From positions 1 to 60,105 of the IMG/VR virus record IMGVR_UViG_3300034027_000006: 60,105 bases of DNA. The stretch is one strand, 5' to 3'. Shown here in pieces: positions 41,470-48,960 of the stretch. The stretch's first letter is position 1. Every line of letters starts with the position of its first letter. The notes under the pieces are model-generated. The model worked only from the letters and a program-made list of their open reading frames with translations, was not told the DNA's origin and did no database searches. The DNA comes from a virus. Made by a program: the position numbers and the translations under genes.

Positions 41470-42315
41470 ATGGGTAGAAAAAGTAAAGCTCAACTAGCAC
41501 TAGAAGCGATCCAGAAGCAAGTCAAAGCCGAGCCGGAATTTGGAGGCGATAACGCGCTCGAATATGTCGAGACAGAAACCTACCAACCAGTGAAAGACTC
41601 GCCCGAGACAAATCAATCTCAAAGCAGTATTGACGGATTAGACGACTGGCAACCAGGCGAAACATATCCGGCAGGGGCTGAATGGCCATTACAGCAAACC
41701 GGGTCGATCGGGATTTCCCAGAATGCAGGCGGCGGGCAAACAAATTTTGGCAGAAACTTAAGCGGGCCGGCAAGTACAACGACAGCCCTAGATATGTCAG
41801 CTTTGCCCCTGAATTACAAAGTAACAATACCTACGGGGATTTTTGACGGGCTTTTTAACATCTCAGATCCGGGTGATCCGGGTGCATTTAGTGCGGCTGG
41901 ACTTAAGCGGGTCACAGAGCAACAGCGCGAGGCAGATAAAACAACTTACCAGGAATTCAAAAATTACCTGTTAAATGTTACCGACGGCCTCGGCGTAATG
42001 GAAACCGGAATGAGTGCAGCAATTGCTGCGGCTAAACTAGGTCAATCGGCTGTTAAGTATGCAACCGAGCGCGAAAAAATTAACGGTCTTCAGTGGGGCT
42101 ATAAAGCAGAGCAAACTAAGACGTTACAAGCAGAGCAAGCTTATAACGGCGAAGTTATAAAGCTTAACCACAGCACACAGAAAAACATGGTACAGGCGGC
42201 AATCTACAACACTCAAATCGGCAGTTTACGCGCCGACCTTCAGAAAGAACAGGAAGCATTAAAGCTCAAACGTGCTGAGATTGCCAAATTGATAGACGCC
42301 CCGGTTACTTACTAA
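41470..42315 (+). CDS. Hypothetical protein, 281 aa, partner of the ATPase gene
   Basis: 281 residues: basic N-terminus, acidic and Gly-rich middle (no fold apparent, about 30-105), a hydrophobic Ala-rich helix near 175-190 and a long C-terminal coiled coil (about 195-275). TAGGAG stands about 9 bases before the ATG. It lies 100 bp before the 800-aa ATPase gene, which also has a membrane-like N-terminus and coiled coil, so the two may form one complex. Confidence 0.55.
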   Translation: MGRKSKAQLALEAIQKQVKAEPEFGGDNALEYVETETYQPVKDSPETNQSQSSIDGLDDWQPGETYPAGAEWPLQQTGSIGISQNAGGGQTNFGRNLSGPASTTTALDMSALPLNYKVTIPTGIFDGLFNISDPGDPGAFSAAGLKRVTEQQREADKTTYQEFKNYLLNVTDGLGVMETGMSAAIAAAKLGQSAVKYATEREKINGLQWGYKAEQTKTLQAEQAYNGEVIKLNHSTQKNMVQAAIYNTQIGSLRADLQKEQEALKLKRAEIAKLIDAPVTY

Positions 42316-42414
42316 CCCACCATATATAAGCAAAATTGGGGTGCATCTACCCCTATTTTTTTTAACACTTTACCAAGTCCGAGCCATGTCTCAGACTTTC
42401 TCGGAGAAAAACTT

Positions 42415-44817
42415 ATGAGCGCCAAAAATGAAATTGCAAAATTCGCATCAGCAATCGGATCGTTAGGTTTCGGCGGTGTTGGTTTAGCGGCACTTTGTGG
42501 GGCTATCCCGGCCGCCCCGCTCGCGGTAGGTGGCATAACCTTAGCGGCTGGTTTTTTGTCGGGTGCTAGCTTTGTCAACTGGGGAGCGCAAGACGCGATC
42601 GGATTGCTAGAGGATGAAAAGTTAGAGCTAGGAGCCGAGTTAGAAATTGCCAAAAACAAACTAACAATTCTAGAGCGTGATTTGCTAGAACAATTAGCCG
42701 AAGTCAAGGCAGAAAGAGACAGGCACATAGCAGAACTAGACAAAACAAAGCTAGAGATAAAAGACGAGATATTGAGACTGAAAAAGAGTATAAAATACTG
42801 GGAAGATGGCAAAAACCCTGATATTTTAGAAGTGCCACCAGTCAAGCAGCTAGTCGAAACACTCCGAAACAAGCTGGCTGAGAATACTAAAAAGTTAGAC
42901 GATACACTCGCAGCACTAGCGCATCAAAAACAAGTTAACGAGGGGCTAGTTGTAACCATAGACGAGCTAGAACAAGCTAACGAGGATTTAGACGCTCAAT
43001 TAGCAAATACACTGCTAGAACTCGACAAACTAAAGCAAAATTTCAATTACAAATTAGAGGTCGAATTAAACCGAGCAATAGAACCTAGATTGAGCAAGGC
43101 AGTAGAGCGGGCTATCGGTAGGAAGCTTGCAGAAATAGCCAACCTAAAGAAGGCTATCGGAATGTTACAAAGCGAGTTAGATAATAAAGATGCGGTGATG
43201 CAACTATTAGAGCGAGAAAAGTTGCCAGAGATAGAAACCGCCTACAATAACGAGCTAAGCGCTCGCGATCAGGAATTGCTCAGACTATCAGGAGAAAACG
43301 ACGTTTTAAAACGCCAACTTGCAAAATATAACGAACCTCGGCATTTTGCCGGGTACACTTACCCCGATCAAGTGGGCAACCAAATTATCGATCACTTCTT
43401 TAACCACGGTGTGATATTTGATGCACACTGTACTGAGCTAGTGATCGACGGCTACACCCTTAAATTCAAAATCGATCGCAACCCAGATCAGACAAAACTG
43501 TCAACAGAGGAAATAAACAAACTCACAAATCAAGTCGGCTTAATGGGTTTATCTCGGAAGGAATTAAAATTTGAGTTGCACCCTAATGACTTTCTGGTTA
43601 GTGTCAATATTTACCCTGGTAGCTTTGAAAGTCCGAGACTTGGGGCGGACTTGGCCGCCAAGTCCGATCGAAATTTATCGACTGTAAACGGCAATTTTTC
43701 GGATGGATTGATCAATCTCAAGACGGCTAAAACTCCGACAGATAAAGGCAAGTCCGCCCCAAGTCCGATCGACAAACATAGACAAAGATTTGTAGATCTC
43801 GACTGCTACCCGAAGGATCAATTTGCAGAGCTAGTTAAGCGCCGAATAAAAGAACGCGCCCGGATAATTGCTGGTAGTGCTGGCGGCAAGTCGCCACTAA
43901 ACGAGATTTATTCGCTAACGACTGCGAAAATGTTCGCACAGACTCGAAAGAACGGGGCGATCGTATACTTTCCGAATCCTTTGCCGGGTGGCGATAAAGA
44001 CTGGTTTACAACACCCTCAATCGTCAAATCTGGCGAGGGTGGAGTCGCAAAAGTAGCCGAGTGTCTAGAGGAATTGCTAGAGGAAGTTTTGAGGCGATGC
44101 GCTAGCGGGGCCGAGTCCGACGAGTGGCCTTACATCCATCTGATGCTAGATGAAGGTAACATGATAGCCCGTTATTTCAGTCGGCAAGGGGAGCTAATCA
44201 AGCAAATATTGCAGGCTGGATCTCACGCCTATGTCGGGTTAGGAGCAAGCGGCCAAGGGCTAGAGATCACAGGCTGGAGCGGTGGCGGCGGATCACCTGC
44301 TAACACGCTGCGGGCTAACGATTTTATAGTCGGCGCGGCTCATATCCTGATAGACGAGGCGGCGCTGTTGTGGATCAACAAATATTTTGTCGGTCAGGAG
44401 CGCGAAGACCTTCGCGAGCAGTATTACAAGCTCGCCGAACTCTGCGAAGAGTTAAACGAGCAAGAAGGGCTAATAAACAAGCCAAATACGGGCGACGAGC
44501 GCATAGTCAGTCCTAACGCCTACCGATTCGCTTTCTGCACAGTCCCAGCGGGCAAACCCTTCTTTTTTCAGATCCCAAGTTACGGATCGGTGTCTATCGA
44601 GGGTTTAAGTTTTCCAGAAGGGGCCGAAGTAACATCGCGTTACCACAACGCCGAACAGGATAAGATCGACCAAAATAGCGATCGCACAACTGACGCGGTT
44701 TTTGCCGCGTGTCCGTACTGCTTATCGACTAACTTTAAACAAATGGAACCCTACAAGGACGGGCGATCTAGATACGTTTGCGGATCTCGCAAATGTCGCA
44801 AAAAGTTTAGCCTCTAG
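42415..44817 (+). CDS. Coiled-coil P-loop ATPase with zinc ribbon
   Basis: 800 residues. An N-terminal hydrophobic region (about 15-60, Gly/Ala-rich, possibly two membrane helices), a long coiled coil (about 65-310), then an ATPase-like region with G-S-A-G-G-K-S (about 487-493) and Walker B H-L-M-L-D-E-G-N (about 575-582), and a C-terminal zinc ribbon C-P-Y-C ... C-x4-C (about 765-795). The S-A-G-G-K-S / hhhhDE pattern recalls FtsK/HerA-like ATPases of plasmid partition, conjugation or packaging. Its place in the plasmid-like region argues for DNA maintenance or transfer, but this is inference. Coding sequence holds several AAGTCCGA repeats. Confidence 0.5.
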   Translation: MSAKNEIAKFASAIGSLGFGGVGLAALCGAIPAAPLAVGGITLAAGFLSGASFVNWGAQDAIGLLEDEKLELGAELEIAKNKLTILERDLLEQLAEVKAERDRHIAELDKTKLEIKDEILRLKKSIKYWEDGKNPDILEVPPVKQLVETLRNKLAENTKKLDDTLAALAHQKQVNEGLVVTIDELEQANEDLDAQLANTLLELDKLKQNFNYKLEVELNRAIEPRLSKAVERAIGRKLAEIANLKKAIGMLQSELDNKDAVMQLLEREKLPEIETAYNNELSARDQELLRLSGENDVLKRQLAKYNEPRHFAGYTYPDQVGNQIIDHFFNHGVIFDAHCTELVIDGYTLKFKIDRNPDQTKLSTEEINKLTNQVGLMGLSRKELKFELHPNDFLVSVNIYPGSFESPRLGADLAAKSDRNLSTVNGNFSDGLINLKTAKTPTDKGKSAPSPIDKHRQRFVDLDCYPKDQFAELVKRRIKERARIIAGSAGGKSPLNEIYSLTTAKMFAQTRKNGAIVYFPNPLPGGDKDWFTTPSIVKSGEGGVAKVAECLEELLEEVLRRCASGAESDEWPYIHLMLDEGNMIARYFSRQGELIKQILQAGSHAYVGLGASGQGLEITGWSGGGGSPANTLRANDFIVGAAHILIDEAALLWINKYFVGQEREDLREQYYKLAELCEELNEQEGLINKPNTGDERIVSPNAYRFAFCTVPAGKPFFFQIPSYGSVSIEGLSFPEGAEVTSRYHNAEQDKIDQNSDRTTDAVFAACPYCLSTNFKQMEPYKDGRSRYVCGSRKCRKKFSL

Positions 44818-44876
44818 CCAGAGCAATGTAAACCGCGATCGGCACTGGCGCGGTCAAGCCTAGATCGTGCCAAGCG

Positions 44877-45045
44877 TACACACTTTTAACAAACCAACAC
44901 CCCGCAAGGCTTACAGCAATTTTCGATCTTATCCTGCCACACTTTTTCTGGCTTCTTTTTTTTACCGCGCCATTGTAAAGAAATTGTTACAAATCAAGAA
45001 AAACGTTGTAAGCCTTGCGGGGTGTTGGTTTAGCCAGTGTGTACA
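44877..45045. repeat. Bipartite long inverted repeat, possible origin or MITE-like element
   Basis: A perfect 25-bp arm (44892-44916) is repeated inverted at 45008-45032, with a 91-base loop. Outside both, GTACACACT (44877-44885) and AGTGTGTAC (45037-45045) form a second inverted pair. The intergenic space 44818-45141 holds this and nothing else convincing. GTGTACAC palindromes recur at 45039-45046, 45102 and 45535. It may be an origin, a regulatory element or a small non-autonomous insertion. Confidence 0.8.
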
Positions 45046-45141
45046 CTGTGTATCTAAGGGTTTGAAAATGGCCAAAAACCACGCCAAAAAACCGCGCCAA
45101 GTGTACACAAAACCCCAAAAAACCACTAAAAACGTTGAATT

Positions 45142-46083
45142 ATGAAAATAAAACCCCGATCGATACTCTCACGCTTGACACAGTTTTTGCCATTGCCGCC
45201 ACAGCCTCGGCTTATGATTTTTAACTGTGAAATAAAGCGCGCCCCAGAATACCCCGAGGACTGGCAAGACTACGAACTGCTAGGCTTAAGCGTGTTTGGC
45301 TGCTACTGCGACTGGCTACCAGAGAACCAACGCTGGCAAGTCTTTACAGAGGACAATAATTTTGCGGGTGTTCAGGACTTGATAGATCAAGCTGAGATAA
45401 TCGTCGGATTTAACTCTCTATCCTTTGACGATCGCCTCTGCAAGGCTCACGGCATTAATATCGCGACAACATTCGACTTAATGGTAGAGGTACGCCGAGC
45501 GGTCGGTCAGCCTTTATCTGGCCCGTGTACACGAGGGTATAAACTGCTACATATAGCCGAAAGCAACCTCGGAGCCAACTCGCCCGAAGTCCTACTAAAA
45601 GAAGCCATCCGTCCCGGTCAAGTCCCGGACTTGTGGCGATTAGGTGAACGAGAAAAAGTTATCACCTATTGCCTAAACGAGGTTTTCTTGACGTTTGAAT
45701 TGTATAAGCGCCGCCGAAAATTAGTCGATCCAGTAAGGCATAATCGATTACTGCACTGCGATCCAGATAGTCGAGACTGGCGAGAAATAAGGGCGACTAT
45801 CAAGTGGTTTTTAGCCGAGCAAGTCTTTAGCTTTAGTGTAGATAGGGTAAGCCATTGGCGGGGTGTGGACATCTTAAAAGCGCGTTTAGCCATAGCAGAA
45901 AGCGCCGTTTTAACCTTCCCTGTCTGGATTTTCCCTCAGCACGACTGGCGAGTATATACGGGATTACCCTTTAGACTCACTTCGCAGAATTCTGTCAAAA
46001 CTGATCGCCAGCGCGAGCTTGACGTGATTTATAAACGCCCAACAGACAGCGAGGGAGAGGACGCCGATCCTATTCCGTTTTAA
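45142..46083 (+). CDS. RNase H-fold 3'-5' exonuclease-like protein, altered active site
   Basis: 313 residues. L-M-I-F-N-C-E-I (24-31), I-I-V-G-F-N-S-L-S-F-D-D (86-97) and V-I-T-Y-C-L-N-E-V (173-181) fall where DnaQ-like motifs ExoI (D-x-E), ExoII (N-x-x-x-F-D) and ExoIII (Y-x-x-x-D) are expected. ExoI has N28 for Asp and ExoIII has E180 for Asp. The fold seems intact but catalysis may be changed or lost. It follows the inverted-repeat element and ends at a bidirectional terminator. Confidence 0.6.
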   Translation: MKIKPRSILSRLTQFLPLPPQPRLMIFNCEIKRAPEYPEDWQDYELLGLSVFGCYCDWLPENQRWQVFTEDNNFAGVQDLIDQAEIIVGFNSLSFDDRLCKAHGINIATTFDLMVEVRRAVGQPLSGPCTRGYKLLHIAESNLGANSPEVLLKEAIRPGQVPDLWRLGEREKVITYCLNEVFLTFELYKRRRKLVDPVRHNRLLHCDPDSRDWREIRATIKWFLAEQVFSFSVDRVSHWRGVDILKARLAIAESAVLTFPVWIFPQHDWRVYTGLPFRLTSQNSVKTDRQRELDVIYKRPTDSEGEDADPIPF

Positions 46084-46100
46084 GGCTGTTTAGGCACTAA

Positions 46101-46130
46101 AAAACCGCCGATCGTAGGATTGGCGGTTTT
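46101..46130. terminator. Symmetric terminator
   Basis: AAAACCGCC, 12-nt loop, GGCGGTTTT. It separates the convergent genes ending at 46083 (plus) and 46147 (minus). Confidence 0.85.
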
Positions 46131-46146
46131 CGACTTTTAGCGTGGC

Positions 46147-46590
46147 TTAATGGCGTCTATAAGGCTTGTATAGCATCATGTCAGCACTGACAAACTCAAA
46201 ACCCATCAATTTAAAAACTTCGACTCTTTTGTCAAAATGACCGTCGCTATGTTCTGGATACAAGCAACACTCTAGAAGCTCAAAACCGCCTAGCTCGTCT
46301 AACATATCAGCCCAAGCAGCCACAAACCAAATCCAGATCGCACGGCCGACGCTCTTGTCTACGGGTGGATTTTGCGGGGTATGTCTAGCCGTCGATCCGT
46401 TGACCCTTAAAAACAATTCGCCGTCATAAATATAAATCATTACGGATCGACCGCCGATAATATTATGCCGCCACGCTAGAAAAACATCATCTAGCGTTTG
46501 ATCCTCGTCTAAAAAAATCCCGCAATCCTCTGCAATGGTTAGCTGCTCAGCGAAAGTATACTCATCGGCGGGTTTTAATGTTTCAACCAT
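46147..46590 (-). CDS. Hypothetical protein, 147 aa
   Basis: Not recognised with confidence. 147 residues: Y-I-Y-D-G-E-L-F-L-R-V-N-G, a central helix A-I-W-I-W-F-V-A-A-W-A-D, and a C-terminal P-E-H-S-D-G-H-F-D-K-R-V-E-V-F-K-L-M-G-F-E. The order strand-helix-strand with '...K-L-M-G-F-E' recalls acetyltransferase (GNAT)-like folds, but no acetyl-CoA loop is seen. It is the only minus-strand gene between 39 and 53 kb and has a GGATAAG-box upstream. Confidence 0.5.
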   Translation of the reverse strand: MVETLKPADEYTFAEQLTIAEDCGIFLDEDQTLDDVFLAWRHNIIGGRSVMIYIYDGELFLRVNGSTARHTPQNPPVDKSVGRAIWIWFVAAWADMLDELGGFELLECCLYPEHSDGHFDKRVEVFKLMGFEFVSADMMLYKPYRRH

Positions 46591-46653
46591 GTCTCGGCTC
46601 GCTTTGTAAGGTATGATATCTTATCCTACAACATACGACAGCTTTAATCCGTC

Positions 46654-46669
46654 ACCCTGATATCAGGGT
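46654..46669. promoter_or_regulatory. Perfect 16-bp palindrome in divergent promoter region
   Basis: ACCCTGATATCAGGGT, a perfect palindrome between the minus-strand 46590 gene and plus-strand 46819 gene. Near-identical copies are at 35956-35971 (one substitution) and inside the gp25 gene at 11923-11938 (one substitution). A dimeric repressor operator is the simplest reading. Confidence 0.6.
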
Positions 46670-46710
46670 AAACTATGGCATTTTACTAACCTATAACAAA
46701 CACTGATCGA

Positions 46711-46745
46711 TCTTGTCCTGATAATCTAGGATAGGATGGTATAGT
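46711..46745 (+). promoter_or_regulatory. GGATAAG-box promoter for the 46819 gene
   Basis: TCTTGTCCTG, 7-nt spacer, AGGATAGGATGG followed by TATAGT (46740-46745) as -10. The arms are complementary, so the site is an operator-like palindrome abutting the -10. One of seven similar plus-strand sites in the right arm. Confidence 0.75.
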
Positions 46746-46818
46746 TAAATAGTTGGGGCGAGTCACAGCAACTGACCCGCCCCACAGATAAGTCGAACCC
46801 ACCGAGATTAAACTCATC

Positions 46819-47646
46819 ATGTCTACATCTTACACAACCAGCGAACTTTACACCCTCTCGATCCGCGAACTGAAAGCAATCGCAGCAGCCAAACAAGTTA
46901 CACCCGCCGAGGATAAAGACAAGCGTTTTAAAGAGAATTGGATCGAGGCTATCCAATTTGCAGAGATCGGGGCAGTCCTGACCTCTGAATGGCTGGCTGA
47001 GGAAAGTCTCGCCGAAGTCTCGGACGTGACAGCAGCAGATGAGGCGACCGAGATTGAGCAAGACTTGCTGGCTAGTCTTAATCAGCTAGCCGACGCGGAA
47101 CAGGCAGCGATCCTCGAAAATCGGCAAGAAGATGCCCGCAAATATAGCGAGGCTTACGACGAAACACTCGCGCAATATGAAGCGGTGATCAATGCGTCGA
47201 TCGAGTCGCTGGCCAGCGAATCTATGGCTATCTGTGAGGCGGTGCGCGTGGATTGGCACGGCGAGAATATCGGCACAGTGTCGATCGACTACGGGGCAAC
47301 CGCTCGCGTGTTTCACGTCCTCGACTTGGTAACGACTAACCCAGTAATCAAGGTCATTACTAGCAACGGAACCGAGATCGATAGCCGTTGGCAATCTACT
47401 GCAAATAACCGCTATATCAAAGCGGTGCGCGAGGCTATACCAGCAAAAATCGCCGACATGGTAAATGCCATTTGCGAGCATTCTATGTCGAGGCACGGTC
47501 AGCACGTAGCCCCGCCCGATTACATTTATGCAGGCGGTGACGGTGAAGGCGAGCGACGGGGTGGCAACGGTAACGGCGACGATCGCGGGCGACTGACTAG
47601 CATAGTCACCTCTAGCGATTGGCCCTATGAGATCTACTTGTTTTAA
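46819..47646 (+). CDS. Hypothetical protein with SAP/Rho-N-like start, 275 aa
   Basis: 275 residues. The N-terminal L-Y-T-L-S-I-R-E-L-K-A-I-A-A-A-K-Q-V-T ... R-F-K-E-N-W-I-E-A-I has the helix-extended loop-helix layout of SAP/Rho-N DNA/RNA-binding modules. A helical centre follows and then a Gly-rich acidic/basic tail (about 240-258). It is transcribed from the box promoter at 46711. A nucleic-acid-binding early protein is likely. Confidence 0.55.
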   Translation: MSTSYTTSELYTLSIRELKAIAAAKQVTPAEDKDKRFKENWIEAIQFAEIGAVLTSEWLAEESLAEVSDVTAADEATEIEQDLLASLNQLADAEQAAILENRQEDARKYSEAYDETLAQYEAVINASIESLASESMAICEAVRVDWHGENIGTVSIDYGATARVFHVLDLVTTNPVIKVITSNGTEIDSRWQSTANNRYIKAVREAIPAKIADMVNAICEHSMSRHGQHVAPPDYIYAGGDGEGERRGGNGNGDDRGRLTSIVTSSDWPYEIYLF

Positions 47647-47655
47647 GACTTAATA

Positions 47656-48000
47656 AGTCCGACCTGAGCAAGTCGCGATAAAGGCTCGCCCGCCATCTTA
47701 AAGGAGCAAAAAAATGGCCTTAGCAGTCTATAAGCACACTTACGACAAAGCGATTCGATTTGTGCGATTGACACCTCGCCAAAAATTCAAACAAGCGATT
47801 ATTGCTCTAGAGTATGAGTTGCCACATCACGGGGTAGACCTGGTTTGGTCTAACAGAAAAAGGATTTACAGGCTACTCGGTCAAGTGGGCTGGCACTGGG
47901 AGAAACACAACAAACGACTCGGATTTTGGTCAGGTGTACCATTCTAGCGAGTCAAACAGGCACAGATAAATCCGACCTGAACAAGTCGCAACAAAGGCTC
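47656..48000 (+). repeat. Duplicated leader of two paralogous genes
   Basis: Nearly the same leader precedes the genes at 47714 and 48029: TCCGACCTGAGCAAGTCG plus AAAGGCTC (47656-47686) and TCCGACCTGAACAAGTCG plus AAAGGCTC (47971-48000). Because the downstream genes share a C-terminal domain, the leaders were probably duplicated together with it. Confidence 0.7.
47714..47947 (+). CDS. Hypothetical protein, 77 aa, stand-alone shared domain
   Basis: 77 residues. T-P-R-Q-K-F-K-Q-A-I-I-A-L-E-Y-E-L-P ... D-L-V-W-S-N-R-K-R-I-Y ... W-S-G-V-P-F is almost the same as the C-terminal 60 residues of the next gene. Basic and compact; probably a small DNA-binding or protein-binding domain. AAAGGAGC precedes the start. 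Function unknown. Confidence 0.65.
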   Translation: MALAVYKHTYDKAIRFVRLTPRQKFKQAIIALEYELPHHGVDLVWSNRKRIYRLLGQVGWHWEKHNKRLGFWSGVPF

Positions 48001-48028
48001 AAAACAAACATTTTAGGAGTTAGAACAA

Positions 48029-48640
48029 ATGGCGATTAAATGCTTGGCTGGTGTAATGATTTTGAAGTCCTTAGCCGAATCAATCGCGCTCTGTGAAGCG
48101 ATGCACAATCAAGATATCGATACTTTGGCGGGGGATTTTATTCGAGAATTAGTCCAGTTTTCCTTACAAGTGTTAACAGATCCTGATGCGTTTTATCACG
48201 ACTCAGACAAAGCAGGGGTTATTGTTAACCTCATTTACGAAAATAGCTGTAGCAACGATTTACAAAGCGAATGGGATGAGCTAGAACACAGGCTGCACAC
48301 TATAGAAGGGCGAGACGAGTTAGACAATCTGCTTAATAGTGTTGTAGAGTCGGTTGTATTTACAACCGAAAACATTAACTTTAACAACATTCATTCGGCT
48401 TATAGCGCTTTCTACCAGTTTGCTGTAAATCGATTTGATCTAGCAGCAGCAGATTGTAGAAATACACCCCGCCAAAAATTCAAACAGGCGGTTATCGCAT
48501 TGAATTATGAGCTACCCGGTCACAGATTAGATCTAGTCTGGACAAACCGCAAAAATATCTATAAAGCCCTGAAAAAAGCGGGCTGGACATGGTTTGCGAA
48601 AGGATCGACCGGATCGTGGTATGGTGGCGTACCATTTTAA
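48029..48640 (+). CDS. Hypothetical protein, 203 aa, with the shared C-terminal domain
   Basis: 203 residues. An acidic helical N-terminal 140 residues, then T-P-R-Q-K-F-K-Q-A-V-I-A-L-N-Y-E-L-P-G-H ... L-V-W-T-N-R-K-N-I-Y ... W-Y-G-G-V-P-F, the domain shared with 47714-47947. TTTTAGGAGTTAG before the ATG is a good ribosome-binding sequence. Function unknown. Confidence 0.65.
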   Translation: MAIKCLAGVMILKSLAESIALCEAMHNQDIDTLAGDFIRELVQFSLQVLTDPDAFYHDSDKAGVIVNLIYENSCSNDLQSEWDELEHRLHTIEGRDELDNLLNSVVESVVFTTENINFNNIHSAYSAFYQFAVNRFDLAAADCRNTPRQKFKQAVIALNYELPGHRLDLVWTNRKNIYKALKKAGWTWFAKGSTGSWYGGVPF

Positions 48641-48649
48641 GGGGGAAAA

Positions 48650-48907
48650 ATGCAGAGTCAAAGCTATTTTTACCAACGATTGAGACTAAGCTCAAACGAC
48701 AATATCAAAGCAGCGCTTGCAACGATGCCCGCGATCTCAGAGAAGACTAAAGCGTTAATCATAGAGGCTTTAGACGCAGGTAACGACCATTACGGACGGC
48801 ACGAGCTAGCAAACTGGTTACACAGTAGCCTGACACTAAAGGAGCTAGGCATTGAGCTAGAGTCTGCCATCTGGAAACAGTGGGGAGATCTGATAAACAA
48901 AAAATAA
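48650..48907 (+). CDS. Hypothetical protein, 85 aa
   Basis: Not recognised. 85 residues, helical (A-L-A-T-M-P-A-I-S-E-K-T-K-A-L-I-I-E-A-L-D-A-G). GGGGGAA is 4-10 bases before the ATG, 10 bases after the previous stop. It ends before the box promoter of the large telomere-resolvase-like gene. Confidence 0.6.
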   Translation: MQSQSYFYQRLRLSSNDNIKAALATMPAISEKTKALIIEALDAGNDHYGRHELANWLHSSLTLKELGIELESAIWKQWGDLINKK

Positions 48908-48929
48908 TCTCTGAATAGTCCCGCTTTTT

Positions 48930-48960
48930 ACATCTTATCCTGTATACTAGGATAAGATGT
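48930..48960 (+). promoter_or_regulatory. GGATAAG-box promoter of the protelomerase-like gene
   Basis: ACATCTTATCC (48930-48940) and GGATAAGATGT (48950-48960) form a perfect 11-bp inverted repeat with a 9-nt centre that contains TATACT (48943-48948). Here the -10 lies in the palindrome centre rather than after it, and transcription would begin almost at the first ATG (48957), so binding would block this promoter directly. Confidence 0.75.

Noticed and set aside
44867-45145. Plus-strand 92-residue open frame
   Set aside because: It runs through both arms of the inverted repeat at 44877-45045, has low-complexity Lys/Phe-rich composition and no ribosome-binding sequence; only the last 25 codons could be a separate small peptide.
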